Source of the DNA: Augochlora pura
Lineage: Eukaryota; Arthropoda; Insecta; Hymenoptera; Halictidae
Assembly (NCBI RefSeq): GCF_028453695.1
Contig: NC_135780.1
Span: 1,302,001-1,366,000 of the forward strand
Reading direction: 5' to 3'
DNA: 64,000 bases
Both the position numbers and the translations under genes were made by a program. The notes under the pieces were generated by a model. The model worked only from the letters and a program-made list of their open reading frames with translations, did not search any database and was not told where the DNA came from. Position 1 is the first letter of the stretch; each line of letters opens with the position of its first letter. Below are positions 34,721 to 46,090 of this stretch, one piece after another.

Positions 34721-36568
34721 GCGGGGCCCAGGAAGCGTGATTTTCTTCGATTTCCCGGAAGTCTCGGGGCCTCTCGCTTCCCGATCGGGTTTACGTAACG
34801 CGGCTCAAGGACCCCGATCTAGGAGAAACAAGCGTGTTCTCGTACGGGGACGCGATCGATTCCCATTCGTTGCTCTGCTCCGCGCCGCGTCGCTCCGCAC
34901 CGCGCCGTAGGAACGAGTCGAGCCACGCAACGCGTTATGCGCATTACGTATACAGCTTGCGGCCTTGCGTACCTGAATTTATCGCAGGTAAATCCTCGGG
35001 CGAAACGGTCTTCCTCCGCTTCGCGCGTTCCTCGTTTATCGTCGCGAAAGACGCGACGCCGCTTGTTCCGTCTTCCTCCTCCTCCTTCGTCCTCTTTGTC
35101 CCGTCAGAATCGTCGATGGGGAAGGCTGTCGGTTCTCGACACAGACTGTCAAGGATCTATCATGGCCGGCTACGATCGGTTTCTCTCGTCGCTCGACCGG
35201 CAACGATTCTGCCGTAGCGAACCAGATCGGTTTTCGCGCCTCCTGTCCGCCCCGCGGACCCTTTTTCAGCCGTTTTCGACGGGACCGATCGATATTAAGA
35301 CATTTCCCTGAATGGATCGTCATTAGCTTCGATTCGTGCCGATGATAATGATGATTGCGTTTTAATGACCGAAAGAGATTGATTGTTAATGGCCGCGGCA
35401 CTCGGTGTAATGATCGGAGAAACGATCCGATCGGTTCGACTGCGGTTTGCACTTGACTAATCGGATGAATTAATACTGGCGCGAATCCGATCGGATCCGA
35501 AGCAGATTATTTCATTTCTACGCTCGCGGATTTCGCCGATCCGATGGAATTTCTCTTAATTGTTCGCGAAGCAGACGAGAGCCGCTCGCCCGTTCCTTTC
35601 CACGCTCGTTCTAATTGCATCGTTTCGATTTTTAATGAGCCAGCCCGATCCGATTGCTTATAAACTACAGGGGATCCTACGCTCGTCGTGTGTGCATCGC
35701 TGTTAAATATTAATCCACAGCGAAAGATGCATTATTCAACGGTCTATAAATGCGTTGCTCATTGATATTGCCGGCCATTATCGTTTTTATGCTTTCCTTC
35801 TATTCCTGTTACGGTTATTTACCGTCTCGTTATATAATACTCGAGTTCGGTTAATAACTGTTCCACGCATTTATCGCGAGAATGCGTTCTTCCGGTGCTT
35901 CGTTACTCTCCTTCGTTCCTCGCTCGATCGAACAACCGTGCGTATAAACGGTCAATTAACGGAACGGTCCGAAAAACCGACGAACACCGGCGATCGTCGC
36001 GGAACGCTAATTCCGACGCGATTTCCATCGTCGCCAACGTTTAATTGGCCCGCGTCGTCGCGCGTCGCCGCTCCGCGGCGTCGTTTCGGGCAAAGGGGAC
36101 GTGGACGGCCGTAAAAGATTCGCGAGGAACGTAACGCGGGACAGTGGCGTATCCGCGGAGGCCCCCGGCGTTAATCGATTCCAGGAGCGTAGCGGAGTGC
36201 TCCACTTTGGTATTTTTAAACGGTCCTCCTCTCACCGCCCTTCCGGTCCGCCATCTAGCCACCCCACTTCCACCGCGAGTCGACTTCTTTCGGTCTACTT
36301 TCCGTGCAGACGCGCGCGATCCCACCTATTTCCTTCTCGGTGGGGCACCGCGGGAGGGACACACGCCACTCCGGTAAATATTTACAGTTAACATCGTTAC
36401 ATAATAAGCGTGTACACGACGGTACGTGCTCGCGGGCCGCGGCTCTGATAACGGGCCGACACCTGCCAGGCCTCGATCCGAAAATCCGGCCGCCATCTTG
36501 CCGTCTTGCCGCGCTTCGGCCGACGCGGCTGGCCCTTTTCCTCGTTTCGGCTATCTCCGATTACATCT
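34721..36568. other. Non-coding block
   Basis: A GC-rich stretch with overlapping arginine/serine-rich frames lies at 34830-35450, and similar sequence at 36000-36540. TTTACGTAACGC lies at about 34790. I see no motif or splice-supported exon. Confidence 0.4.
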
Positions 36569-36835
36569 ATACTATAGTAAACTATAGTACACTATAGTAT
36601 TATACTAAGTATAGTAAACTATAGTACACTATAGTATTATACTAAGTATAGTACACTATAGTATTATACTAAGTATAGTACACTATAGTATTATACTAAG
36701 TATAGTATACTATAGTATAAGTATAAGTAGTATAATATAGTATAGTATATTAGTATAGTATAGTATAGTATAGTATAAGTATAAGTATACTATAATATAG
36801 TATAAGTAGTAACTTAGAGTAGTATACTTGGTATA
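36569..36835. repeat. Palindromic TATAGTA-type minisatellite
   Basis: About 265 bases are built almost wholly from ACTATAGTA, TATACTAAG and their inverse forms. The clearest unit is 27 bp and runs from TATACTAAGTATAG through TACACTATAGTAT, with several near-identical copies in 36600-36715. After that the array shrinks to TATAG pentamers. Because ACTATAGT is its own reverse complement, the array can fold into hairpins or cruciforms. This is expected to be length-variable DNA with no coding sense. Confidence 0.9.
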
Positions 36836-39420
36836 TGATTTAGAATTTTCAATGGATCTGTACAGTTGCTTAAAATCTTCCAAAGCTTTTCTATGTCATT
36901 TAGAATATTCGTTACAAGGTTAGAGAAACAACACTGTAAAATTTCATTTGGGTCTAGATATCAAGTCTCCTGCACGTCATTAGGTTCGTCGAATAATACA
37001 CTCGTATTATTCACGTGTAACGCGTTGATCGTTAACTTAACGATCACAGAAGCTCGATAAAATCAAAGCAATTTATTTAATCGTACAAGCACCGAGAACT
37101 TAAGATTGATGGCAGCCAACTAATTACTTCTTCAATCTTCTTGCATCCCGATGCAAAGATTTCAGACCGATTGTCCGACTGTCGGACTGTTAATAAATTC
37201 TGAGCTATAAAATTGCGTTCGCCGTAAGTGTAAATCAGTAGCGACCTATCAAACATCGAAGCCTTTGAAATGCTCGATGCGCCTCGATAAAGAGAAAGAG
37301 CGTCATTCCTGAAGCAAGAATGCTTTCCTCCAGAAGCAAATTAAATAAATTTCCCTCGCGAAACATGAAATGTCGATAAATTATACCGAATTGCTTATCG
37401 TAAGTAACTTAACGTAACTGTTCATCAAATTCCGAATAAAGATCTTTCCTCTTTTTGTTGATATTTCAGTATTGAAGTAGATAGGCGCGATAAATATTTT
37501 TTTTTCTCTTTTAAAACATTGTTACAAGACACACGATCGATATTTTCAGTATTTCTTCTACAAAATGATTACAAATGAGAATTTTCCAATGGTAGCAATT
37601 GTGAGGACAGGTTACGGCAACGAGATATAGAAGACTACTTTCTTTGGAAACGAAACAAGTAAACGAGTAAAGATGGCGGTCATCGCGAGCGTAGGCCGAT
37701 GGCGAATCTCTGGAGCCACGCGCGGCGCGAACGACGTTGGATTGCCAATCGGATGGCTGCTTAAACGAAATTGGGAGCGAGTCGAGGGGCGCCAGGTGCC
37801 GATAAAGAGAAAAAGTGTCACGTCGGAACGCGAGCACGTCCCCGCCGTGTCGTCATCGCGAGTTCACCGACACGGCGATTGTGAAACCGTGTTTTGGTAG
37901 TTCCCGCATTCCGGGTCAGGATCCTTGAAGCGGATCGGATTGGATCGGATCGGATCGGAGCGGAGTGGCAAGTTCAATGCGAGGAGGAAGTGGTCGCAGG
38001 AAGGTGGTGGTTGCCGTTGCGATCGCCGTTGCCATTGCCGGGATCCGGCGTCGTCGGCCGCCATAATTCTCCGATTCCCGAGCCCGAGCACCAACTTTCA
38101 CGCGACCACCCCTCCTTCCTCCTTCCTCCCTGCCTGCCTCCCCCCTTCTTCTTCCCTCTTTCTCGCGCCCGTTCCGCACGGATCCGGCGTCGTTCCCACT
38201 TCAACGAAGAAAGTGCACATGTAACACTTACATGACAACCCGAGAGCCCCATACGTAACGTACAGCCGCAGTCAAAAGACGATGCAAGGCGGATTTCGTC
38301 AATGTCAATGCCACCGGTCCGGCCAGACCCGCGCCGTGAATTATCGTGATCTTGAAACGATCCGGCGATGCGTTACGTTTGCCTCTACCTGCTCGCCGAT
38401 TTTTATGGAAATCCGATTTTTTACAGAGGTTTTAACCGAGCCCCGATCGCCGACAGACTTTTCGTTCCAGAGGCTCCGTGGATTATCTGATCGAGTGTCG
38501 ATGCCGATTTACATAGTTGTAGAATTTCGACATCGAGAAGCCGAACGGGACGACGCTCGTTCGCTCGATAATCTTTTGGTTTTCCACGGCGAAATGATGC
38601 GATAAGGATCGTTTCTTGTTTAGAGAGTCGGGAAACTGATGATCGATCGAATCGCGAGCTATTCATTCCTATGGTTAACCTTTAATCGAGCAGCGGCAAA
38701 TTTTTCCCACGTTTTCTAAACGTCTATCTAATATCACTTTGAAATAGAGCAACGATATGGCGTTATCTGCAATCTCTACCGACTACTTTGACCACCGGAT
38801 CGCATTAAAAAATGCGAAAAGGCGGAATGAAAACGGCAGCTAGGACTATCGAGTCATTTTCAACGAAAGCAACGCGACAATGGTATTATTTATAGTTTTT
38901 GCCGGCGCGACTCGGTTTGTTCGTCACGTTTCCACGGTGCCGATCGTTTCAAGGAAACGGTGCGCGGCCGCGGCCGGTTTGATAAGGAACGATACTCTTC
39001 GGGAACCCGAAGGTTAATCGTGGGAGAGGGACATTAAGACCATTCGCAGACTGTCGCGATCCTCTGAGAATGGAACTGGCCTGCCAGGTAATTAATTCTT
39101 CCGTTTGACCGATGCGGCGGCGTGTTTTTCTGCTCGCCGACGTCGCGACTGTCCTTGCTGTCGTAATCCGGTGGCATTCGAAACTTCAGAAAGCCCCCAG
39201 GCGTCGCGGAAAACTTCCGGAAAACAGTCACGTCCAGGCGAACGTCCTCGACGCCGGCTTTTCTTTCTGCATTCTAAGCAGAGATCGCGCGCGCCATTAT
39301 TTCCTAATTCCTTCTGTCGCCGAACGCGGAACAAAGGAAGCGATCGACGGCGTTCTTAAATTTTCATACATTTTCATACATTTTCCTATCTCCTCACGTT
39401 CCTTTGTGATCATTGGATGA
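36836..39420. other. Non-coding block
   Basis: I can support no exon. A GGATC pentamer run occurs at 37931-37965, inside a GC-rich stretch (37670-38200) with many overlapping frames. The rest is mixed. Confidence 0.4.
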
Positions 39421-40170
39421 CAGGAGAATTGTTCAATTAAAGTACTAGATTCAATAATTACTAACTGGAATGGTAAGTCACGTAAATCATAGAGGACAAT
39501 AAATAAATTTGTATATCATGTACAAAAGTTACGTTTATCATACTCTGTTCAGATTAACGTTTTGTTTTACTCTACATTTGTTTAATTATCAGTTTCCTTT
39601 AGCGGCATCCGTTTGATACTTTAATTTATAATTTTATATTAAGGTTCGTGCAAGAAAATTCTGATATAGCATGGACTCAATCACTGAAATACTAGCGTTG
39701 ATTTCTTACAAGTTTGTGTGATTGTTTGACGTATCATCTCCAAGAATGATCTATTACACTTTCAACGAAAACTATAATTACCAAAAACTGCTAGAATCAT
39801 GCTCAGAAATGATCATTGTTACAAACGTACATAGCTTTAGTATTCATTTATCAGTCAGTTCTCCTTATTGTACGTAAATCGTTGTATGTACTTATCCATT
39901 TGGAGAACAACAAATTCAGAAGAAGTTTTTAATAGTAGCGGTCTTGATTCGCAATATTTGACTATTCGTTTCAAGTATCCCGACTGATACTTATTATATA
40001 TAATTAATACTTATAATTACTAATATATCTGAAAGATCCAACAGGTGAAGATCGTGACCGAAACGATGACAACTCCCCAGCGCAGAAAATAATAATCCAA
40101 ATAACGCCGGGTAATTAGCAGTTAATGTTCGCAGTTAACGTTTGTAATAATGAGGATAAATGGTCGTAGT
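39421..40170. other. AT-rich non-coding block
   Basis: About 750 bases of AT-rich DNA have only tiny frames. I see no inverted termini or tandem unit. Confidence 0.5.
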
Positions 40171-41670
40171 GATCACAATGTGGCAAGTTTATTAGGCAGA
40201 ATGATTGGACTACTTAGCGTGGCGGCTCGCGGCGTGTTCCGTGTCCGTGGAATGGTCCGTCGAGTTAATTGCCGTGACAAGCGGCGAGTCAAGATTGTTA
40301 AGTAGCGGCCCGGGCGAGCAACCGGGTTGTACAGTTTTGTCCTGTTGCAGATTAGCAATGGCAGGACAGAAAAGATCGAGTAGAACCCGGCGGACAGGAC
40401 ACAGAGCAGCGTGAAGGGCTAACGGGCGTGTAACGTTAGAAGTGTGACAACGATCGGAGGCGAGGCGAGGCGAGGCGAGGCGGAGCGAGAGGCGCGCGGG
40501 CAACCGTCTCGGAGAAAATCTAACGGTACGGGCGGAGAGCTCGCCTACATTGCCGCGTTATTACGTCCTCTCGTTTCGTAATCCCGGTGCCACGTTTCGT
40601 AACTGAAACGGCTAGCGGTTCATAAAGCCGTTAACCGGCGCGCGGCGGTGCGGCGGCGCGGCGGACGATTAGCGGCGCGGAAAACGCGGATCTCGAGGTG
40701 ATCTCGTCGCGGTCGCGGTCTTTAGTCGCGCCTCCTCGTCAAGATCATTGCCGAATTCGATCGATTCGATCGATTCGATAGAGACGTCGACGCCCCCACC
40801 AAACTTCGAACGTCGACGGTCATTTTTCAATAATCGATGAATCTGTGCCGAAGTTGCAACGGTGGAATGAAAATTGGTTGCATTAGAATCTCGAGGAGAT
40901 TCGGTTAACCGACCATGGTCAAATTCGAACGATAATGTAGGAGAATTCCGGCTGAAATTGTAACTGTTCCACGATCAAGTTCACAGTTAAGCACCGAGAA
41001 CTGAATTCCTAATCAAGTTCTAACAACTGAATTGAAATGGGAATTTATTCATGGTAAATACTCGTGAAAATAGACCTCAATTTCAGATCGTGATGGTATG
41101 AATGAGATGTACTAAATTTTAATTTAAACGGCAGAAATTTGATTAATTTAAATGCGAACGTTCGCGTTCTAATGCAACCATCGATAGTCTTCTCCAGTTG
41201 AAGATGCATTCGAATTTCTTTCAGAGAATTTCTTTCGCGCAGAGATCGCTGTAGAAAGCAATCGAGCCGTCGTTGAAAATAATTGAACCAACCGCTGCCC
41301 ACGCGAATCGTTTATTCTTGAACTGCGACTTTGCGCTTCCTTCCTGCGGATTCCCGCCTTCATTTGTTTATACATATATTTCCGAGGCTAGACGACGACC
41401 GGACGCTCGTTCGGAATAATTCAACAAACCGCGACGTCGCTGGCCAATGTAGGTGGTCTCTGCTCGCACAGAGGCCGTTGTCCCTTCGCCGTCGCGTTCG
41501 GCATCGAGCGACAACGGATAAATCGATAGATCCCTGAGACTATTTGTTACATTCTCGGCTGCCTCTAACGGCGCTTAGCCTTCCGGTAAAAAACTGATCT
41601 GCTAGATGCACCTTTTGCTCTTCGTTGCCAATTCTTTGCATGGCTTTTCTCTATGTTTCGGAAACTGTAT
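40171..41670. other. CpG-rich block, possible CpG-dense regulatory DNA
   Basis: The part at 40205-40800 is among the most CpG-dense in the window and includes a GGCGA pentamer run (40459-40482). It could be a promoter-like region. I find no initiator, exon or conserved element to prove that, so it stays uncalled. The part at 40900-41200 is AT-richer. Confidence 0.35.
40459..40482. repeat. GGCGA pentamer repeat
   Basis: Five near-perfect GGCGA units lie in a CpG-dense context. Confidence 0.85.
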
Positions 41671-42142
41671 TTAACCCCTTGCATCACGACTCCTCTCATG
41701 ATGCGGTGATTAAAATTCATTTGTTCTTAACACGTTAAAGGCGGGGGATCTTGACGAAAGTATGCTAGGTAACGCTTCAAACCACAAAACATACTAAATA
41801 CAAATGTAAAGTGGCGCGCGGATTGCGCAATGTGGTTGCAAACCGTACTAATACGACTCCCGCCTTTAAGCTACAGTCGAGATAAATCGTATTACTACGA
41901 CTCCCACCTTTAAGCTACAGTCGAGATAAATCCTAGTACTAAGACTCCCGCCTTTAATGTGTTAATATTGCCCTCAATAGAACCAAATAATTTTTATTTC
42001 TTGTACTGCTTTTATTTACTTCTGTTTCTAGAAATTGATAACAGAAGAATTGAATTTTATTTCGATTCAGAAGAAATGAATAATATTCATATTTTGCATC
42101 TTCATCACAAATCTGACTCGTTATTATAGTGCGAGAGTTTAA
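41671..42142 (+). mobile_element. TTAA-flanked MITE, family B, copy 2, split by element H2
   Basis: The host element has TTAA at 41671-41674 and 42139-42142. It starts TTAACCCCTTGCATC and ends GTGCGAGAGTTTAA. After removing 41727-41965 and one TTAA, its two parts align with copy B1 (61860-62114). AATAGAACCA, then CTTTTATTTACTTCTGTTT, and AATAATATTCATATTT occur in the same order. In B1 the corresponding place reads CTTAATAATTTTCC, an empty TTAA site. B2 is therefore the older insertion and H2 the younger. No protein is encoded. Confidence 0.88.
41727..41965 (-). mobile_element. TTAA-flanked MITE, family H, copy 2, nested in B2
   Basis: This is a 239-bp reverse-complement copy of element H1 (18219-18465), with TTAA at 41727-41730 and 41962-41965. 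It keeps the same three 44-bp TTAAAGGCGGG units and the same unique half. It differs from H1 mainly by point changes and by lacking about 8 bp of the GCGCAATC repeat. Its TTAA duplication lies inside family B sequence, so the insertion history is readable. It is non-coding. Confidence 0.92.
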
Positions 42143-43025
42143 TCTCTCGTCCTCGATCTGTTACTTGAAAATCTCCTTTGATAATATATGAACAATCCTG
42201 TATCACAAAAAGACAGTCAGAAATCTCTTATGAAACATTCGGCTAAAATAAATTTTACGATTTTAGCGATTGTATCGGTAAAAAATAATCTTTCAATATT
42301 CTAGACTGTTGGAAGGAAATGATTTCAGATGAAACGGCGTCTGCAACCATGCGTTGCCGTATGAAATGGCGTCGCCCAGGATATCAAGTACAATTTCACG
42401 TCCGAAGATAAGCATTACATTAATCCCGAGCCCGTGGAATCATTGTCTTTTTTTTTCTCCGCGCAGACGGCTAGCTTCGGCGAAATTGAGGCGCGCGGCG
42501 TACTTTCTAGGAGAAGAACCGTGGATGTTAACCTCGTCACGGTCAAACTTCCGCGAAGAAATTCAGCCGGCGTGGCAGTTAGAAAGGTAATAAGTAAGCG
42601 ACGGCAAGGAAAGTCCGCTGGAAATGATAGAGTGAGGTAAGACTAGGCTGATGCATTACATTTAACGCGATGCTATTACTGTATAAGTACGTGAAAGTTG
42701 GCTCCCCTCGCCGTTCGGCCGCCGCGCCGTGCAGTAACCGGGGATGGTACGCTTCAGTGGCCAGCCTCCGCTCCGGGAACACAGGCCTCTTTCCGCCATT
42801 TTGCCTCGGCAATGTCGCGGATTCTTTCAACAAGAGAAGAAATTGCCAGGGAGATCTATAAATAACAGACCCGACGGGGATGATTCAAAGTTGGCGTCAT
42901 CGAAATTTATAGAAACGCTCGCGGCATCCGCGACACCGTCCGCCATCTTATCTACCCCAACGTCTCCTACGGAATATTGCTCGCTTAACAAAAAATTCAA
43001 CTTCCTCGTTCCTTTATAATTTTAT
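42143..43025. other. Non-coding block
   Basis: The sequence is mixed, with a GC-rich stretch at 42460-42960. Overlapping short frames have no motif. I see no gene. Confidence 0.4.
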
Positions 43026-43220
43026 TTAACCCTATGCACTCTGAGACACCACTAAAATTTTCCCACAGCGTCTAAAATAATTTTCATACTAACAAAGTAC
43101 ATATATAAAAAATTGTTAAAAGTATAACTGTTTATTCACGTTAGTCAGAAGAATAAATTTCATATGCACAAAAATTATTTTATATTTACAGTTAAAATAG
43201 CTCCGAGTGCGAAGGGTTAA
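43026..43220 (+). mobile_element. TTAA-flanked MITE, family C, copy 6
   Basis: This 195-bp element has TTAA at 43026-43029 and 43217-43220. The left end is TTAACCCTATGCACTCTGAG and the right end is CGAGTGCGAAGGGTTAA. ACACCACTAAAATTTT near the left matches copy 7 (CACCACTACAAATTGTT). TTTACAGTTAAAATAGC near the right matches copies 1 and 2. It is shorter than its relatives through internal deletion. It is non-coding. Confidence 0.85.
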
Positions 43221-45059
43221 TACTGACGATCATCTGAGAACAGCACAGGTTTCTTTCGCATTGTTACGCAGCCTCGCGCCTCGAAAGTAGAATAAAATGT
43301 AGAAATTCATTATCTTTAATGAGCACACCTGCCAAGCTCCGAAAGAACGTAGACATTCTACAATTAACTGAAAAAATGACTTTAACGATGAAGGAAGACA
43401 AAGACGCTGCAGCAACAGATGGAAGACACGACGAGCTGCAACTTCGGCGTGGTCGATTTAATTGATTATTTAAAATCGTTTAAACATCGCCGTATGTTTC
43501 TATATACACTGGAATTAAAGGAGCATATTCGCAGGTGAAATAAAGCTAAAAGATTAATAATCTTCAGCGAGTTATTTCGCTTCGTAAATGAATTTCGATC
43601 GCGGAACGAAGATCGAGGAAGAAGAAGGAACTGCAAAAGACACGGTGAAACGCGGTCCCCCGTCTTCCCCAATTAACGGTTAAAAATTCCGACCCGCCTG
43701 ACAGGAATAATTGATGAAGTTGCATAATTCCCGTTTTCGCGTAAGGCGTCTCTCGGTTGGTTTTTTCGCCGTCGTTAACCGAATCGGCGCTTCCTGCACG
43801 ATCGCCCGCGTGCGCGCAGAAGGAAGCGAAGATCGTTCATCGATCTTCCCGCGATTTACGCAACTTCGCGCCGCGAAAGGATCCATGGATCGCGACGCTG
43901 CCGATGGAACGCGGAGATCCGTGAACTGTAGAAGTCGGTTCGATAATCCCGGGCTCCCGGAAATGGTGCGCCTCCGAAGCGCGGTTCGACCAGGCGAAAT
44001 AGATTTCCATAAATTCTTGGGCCGGCTACGTGTCGCCGCCGAAAAAAAAACGGTCCCCGTCTAACGATCGTGGGTAAACATAACAGTACCGTAACCGCCT
44101 AATTCGCCGCCTCCCAAGAATAGGGAACACCGTTAGCTCGGGCGGCCTCTTTGTCAAATTTCTTGACACGCTCGTGTCTCCTCTCCTCTCCTCTCCTCGG
44201 CTCTTTGTAGCCGATCGGATCGGGCCCGTCTATTTCAAATGGGTCGCGCTTGAAATGGCACCACGGGCCCCAGGGGCTAGAATCGCCGTTTGCGGAGTCA
44301 CTTATCGGACGAGTGAAATAGCCGATTTTTCTGAGACTGTTGCCACTTAACGCCGTTAGATTTTTTTCACTTTCTTAAAATCGAAAGCGCATGCATCGGA
44401 GCATCTTCAACTATGCAGTGTTCTAATTGCTTATCAGGATTCTGATTCTTGTTACGCTTTTGTGGGAACTTTTTTAGATTTTTTAGAGCTTACATCGGAG
44501 CCCGAAGAATGTATTTTAAGATGGAACGATCTCAGTTCAAAGGAAATTTCGAATTCAGTTAGAAAAGCCGAGAGACCGTGACCGCTGAGACGGGAGGAAA
44601 TGGCACCATTTCCAAGGGTAATTTCGAGGCAATTTTAAGTCGCGTTATTGAGGAGATTTTTTAATAGCGCTGGTTTTAAATTAAAGCTGAAAATGTCCGC
44701 TTTCAAACAGGCTAGCTAGCTAATTAGAAGAGTAACGAAATAATTTTAAAAAAATCAAATGATCGTTAACCTGTCGACTCGACGAAAATGGTCCCACTTG
44801 AAGGGGTTGCTTCGACACAGTTTTAAAACGTGTTCCCGTGGGAATTTTCGAAGGTTCGACGGCTCGAATTAAAGCCGGGAGAATGCGCTTTTAAACGATG
44901 CTAATGCTTTTCATAGAATTCTAATCGCTTCGTGTTACAATTTCACGAAACGTCGCGCACGATCCGGGCGACGGGGAAGGCACCTCGGACCGTCTAATTG
45001 GTAATGATCGGCTACCAAGGTAGTGGCCTTGATCTATCTCGTAACGTTACGTCGCATGG
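43221..45059. other. Non-coding block
   Basis: I can support no exon. The 117-codon plus frame at 43711-44064 has no motif. A CTCCT pentamer run lies at 44176-44198. The sequence is mixed, with an AT-richer stretch at 44340-44760. Confidence 0.4.
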
Positions 45060-45114
45060 AACGGTACAGAACCCGTTTCGGGCCTGTCCCGTTACGTCCA
45101 CTGACGAGGAACCA
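45060..45114. repeat. 55-bp direct repeat, copy a
   Basis: This segment starts AACGGTACAGAACCCGTTTC and ends GACGAGGAACCA. It matches 45883-45937 at 48 of 55 positions by my count, with no gaps. Sequence on either side does not match. On the minus strand both copies encode a peptide beginning SS(V/L)DVTGQ, but the frames have no further support. Confidence 0.8.
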
Positions 45115-45882
45115 GGTGTTTCACGTAACAACGGTCCTCGTGGTGGGAGGCAAACGAAATCCTTCGACGACGACCGTTCCTTCGATCTCCTTTCAACGCG
45201 TAACTGTAAAGACTGCCATTGAAGGCACTTTCGGAACTGGGTTCCGATGGTGGGAGGATTCGGATGACTGCATTCGAATTTAATAGGGAGGTCTCGTTGC
45301 GTTTCAGCCGCATCGGAGCTCCCTTTTCCGTGCACTCGGGGCATTCGATTCAATTCGAGGAACCTGCGAGTGGACTTTGATCTCGGATTTCATCGAAATT
45401 TGAAGATCCCAACGTCGAAGCGGGATACTTGCTCGGATCCTTTGAAAATCAGAAATTTAGGCCACCGTTGATTCTCCGGGACGTATATCTGCAGCTAGAT
45501 TAGACTCAGGATTAATGTATAAACTGCTATGGCGATTGGTACCAGCATTGCGAGGATTTTTCTTTGCCATATTGGTTTTAGCTAACTCAATTAATTCGTA
45601 AGCAATCGATGCTATGGTGGTTCAGTCCAGATGCTCTTCCAGCTACCCACTACGTTTATGCTACAGCAAAAGCGCTCCTGATTACGAAACAAAGCTTCGT
45701 CTTCTTCGTTGCAGGTATTACAAGACAAAAGTTTGTCTATCTTCTAGTTCTAGATCCCGGTAACCCTTCGCAAGCAGATTTTCCTCAGCAACAAACGCCC
45801 TCTGCCGATCCTACTTCCGGCAGGATCAAAGGAAAGAGCCCCAGTGTCCTTGCTCCGCCCGTTTTCCGTCCGGTCGCTAAGA
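45115..45882. other. Spacer between the two 55-bp repeats
   Basis: This is mixed-composition sequence. Short frames on both strands have no recognisable domain, and I see no repeat or gene. Confidence 0.4.
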
Positions 45883-45937
45883 AACGGTACGGAACCCGTT
45901 TCGAGGTTGTCCCGTTACGTCCAGCGAGGAGGAACCA
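45883..45937. repeat. 55-bp direct repeat, copy b
   Basis: The second copy of the 45060-45114 segment, same orientation, begins AACGGTACGGAACCCGTTTC. It is followed at once by a GA microsatellite, unlike copy a. A partial third hit, TTGTCCCGTTAC, occurs near 46252. Confidence 0.8.
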
Positions 45938-45946
45938 CGCCGCAGA

Positions 45947-46090
45947 AGAGAGAGAGAGAGAGAGAGAGAGACGCAATCTCTTGGTGTCCCGTGGAGGATA
46001 AACGAACGAGTGGACGGAGCGATCGCGGGAGAGGGTGCTGAAAAGAGAGAATGAGAAGTAGAGAGAAAGAGAGAGAGAGAGAGAGGGGGG
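45947..46090. repeat. Two GA microsatellite tracts
   Basis: GA runs at 45947-45971 and 46041-46090 flank about 70 bases of purine-rich sequence. The second ends in a run of seven Gs. Arginine/glutamate or leucine/serine frames here are by-products of the repeat. Confidence 0.9.

Noticed and set aside
40205..40414. Short frame beginning after a TTGCAG-like acceptor, considered as an exon
   Set aside because: The acceptor-like word is short, the peptide has no features, and no partner exon was found.
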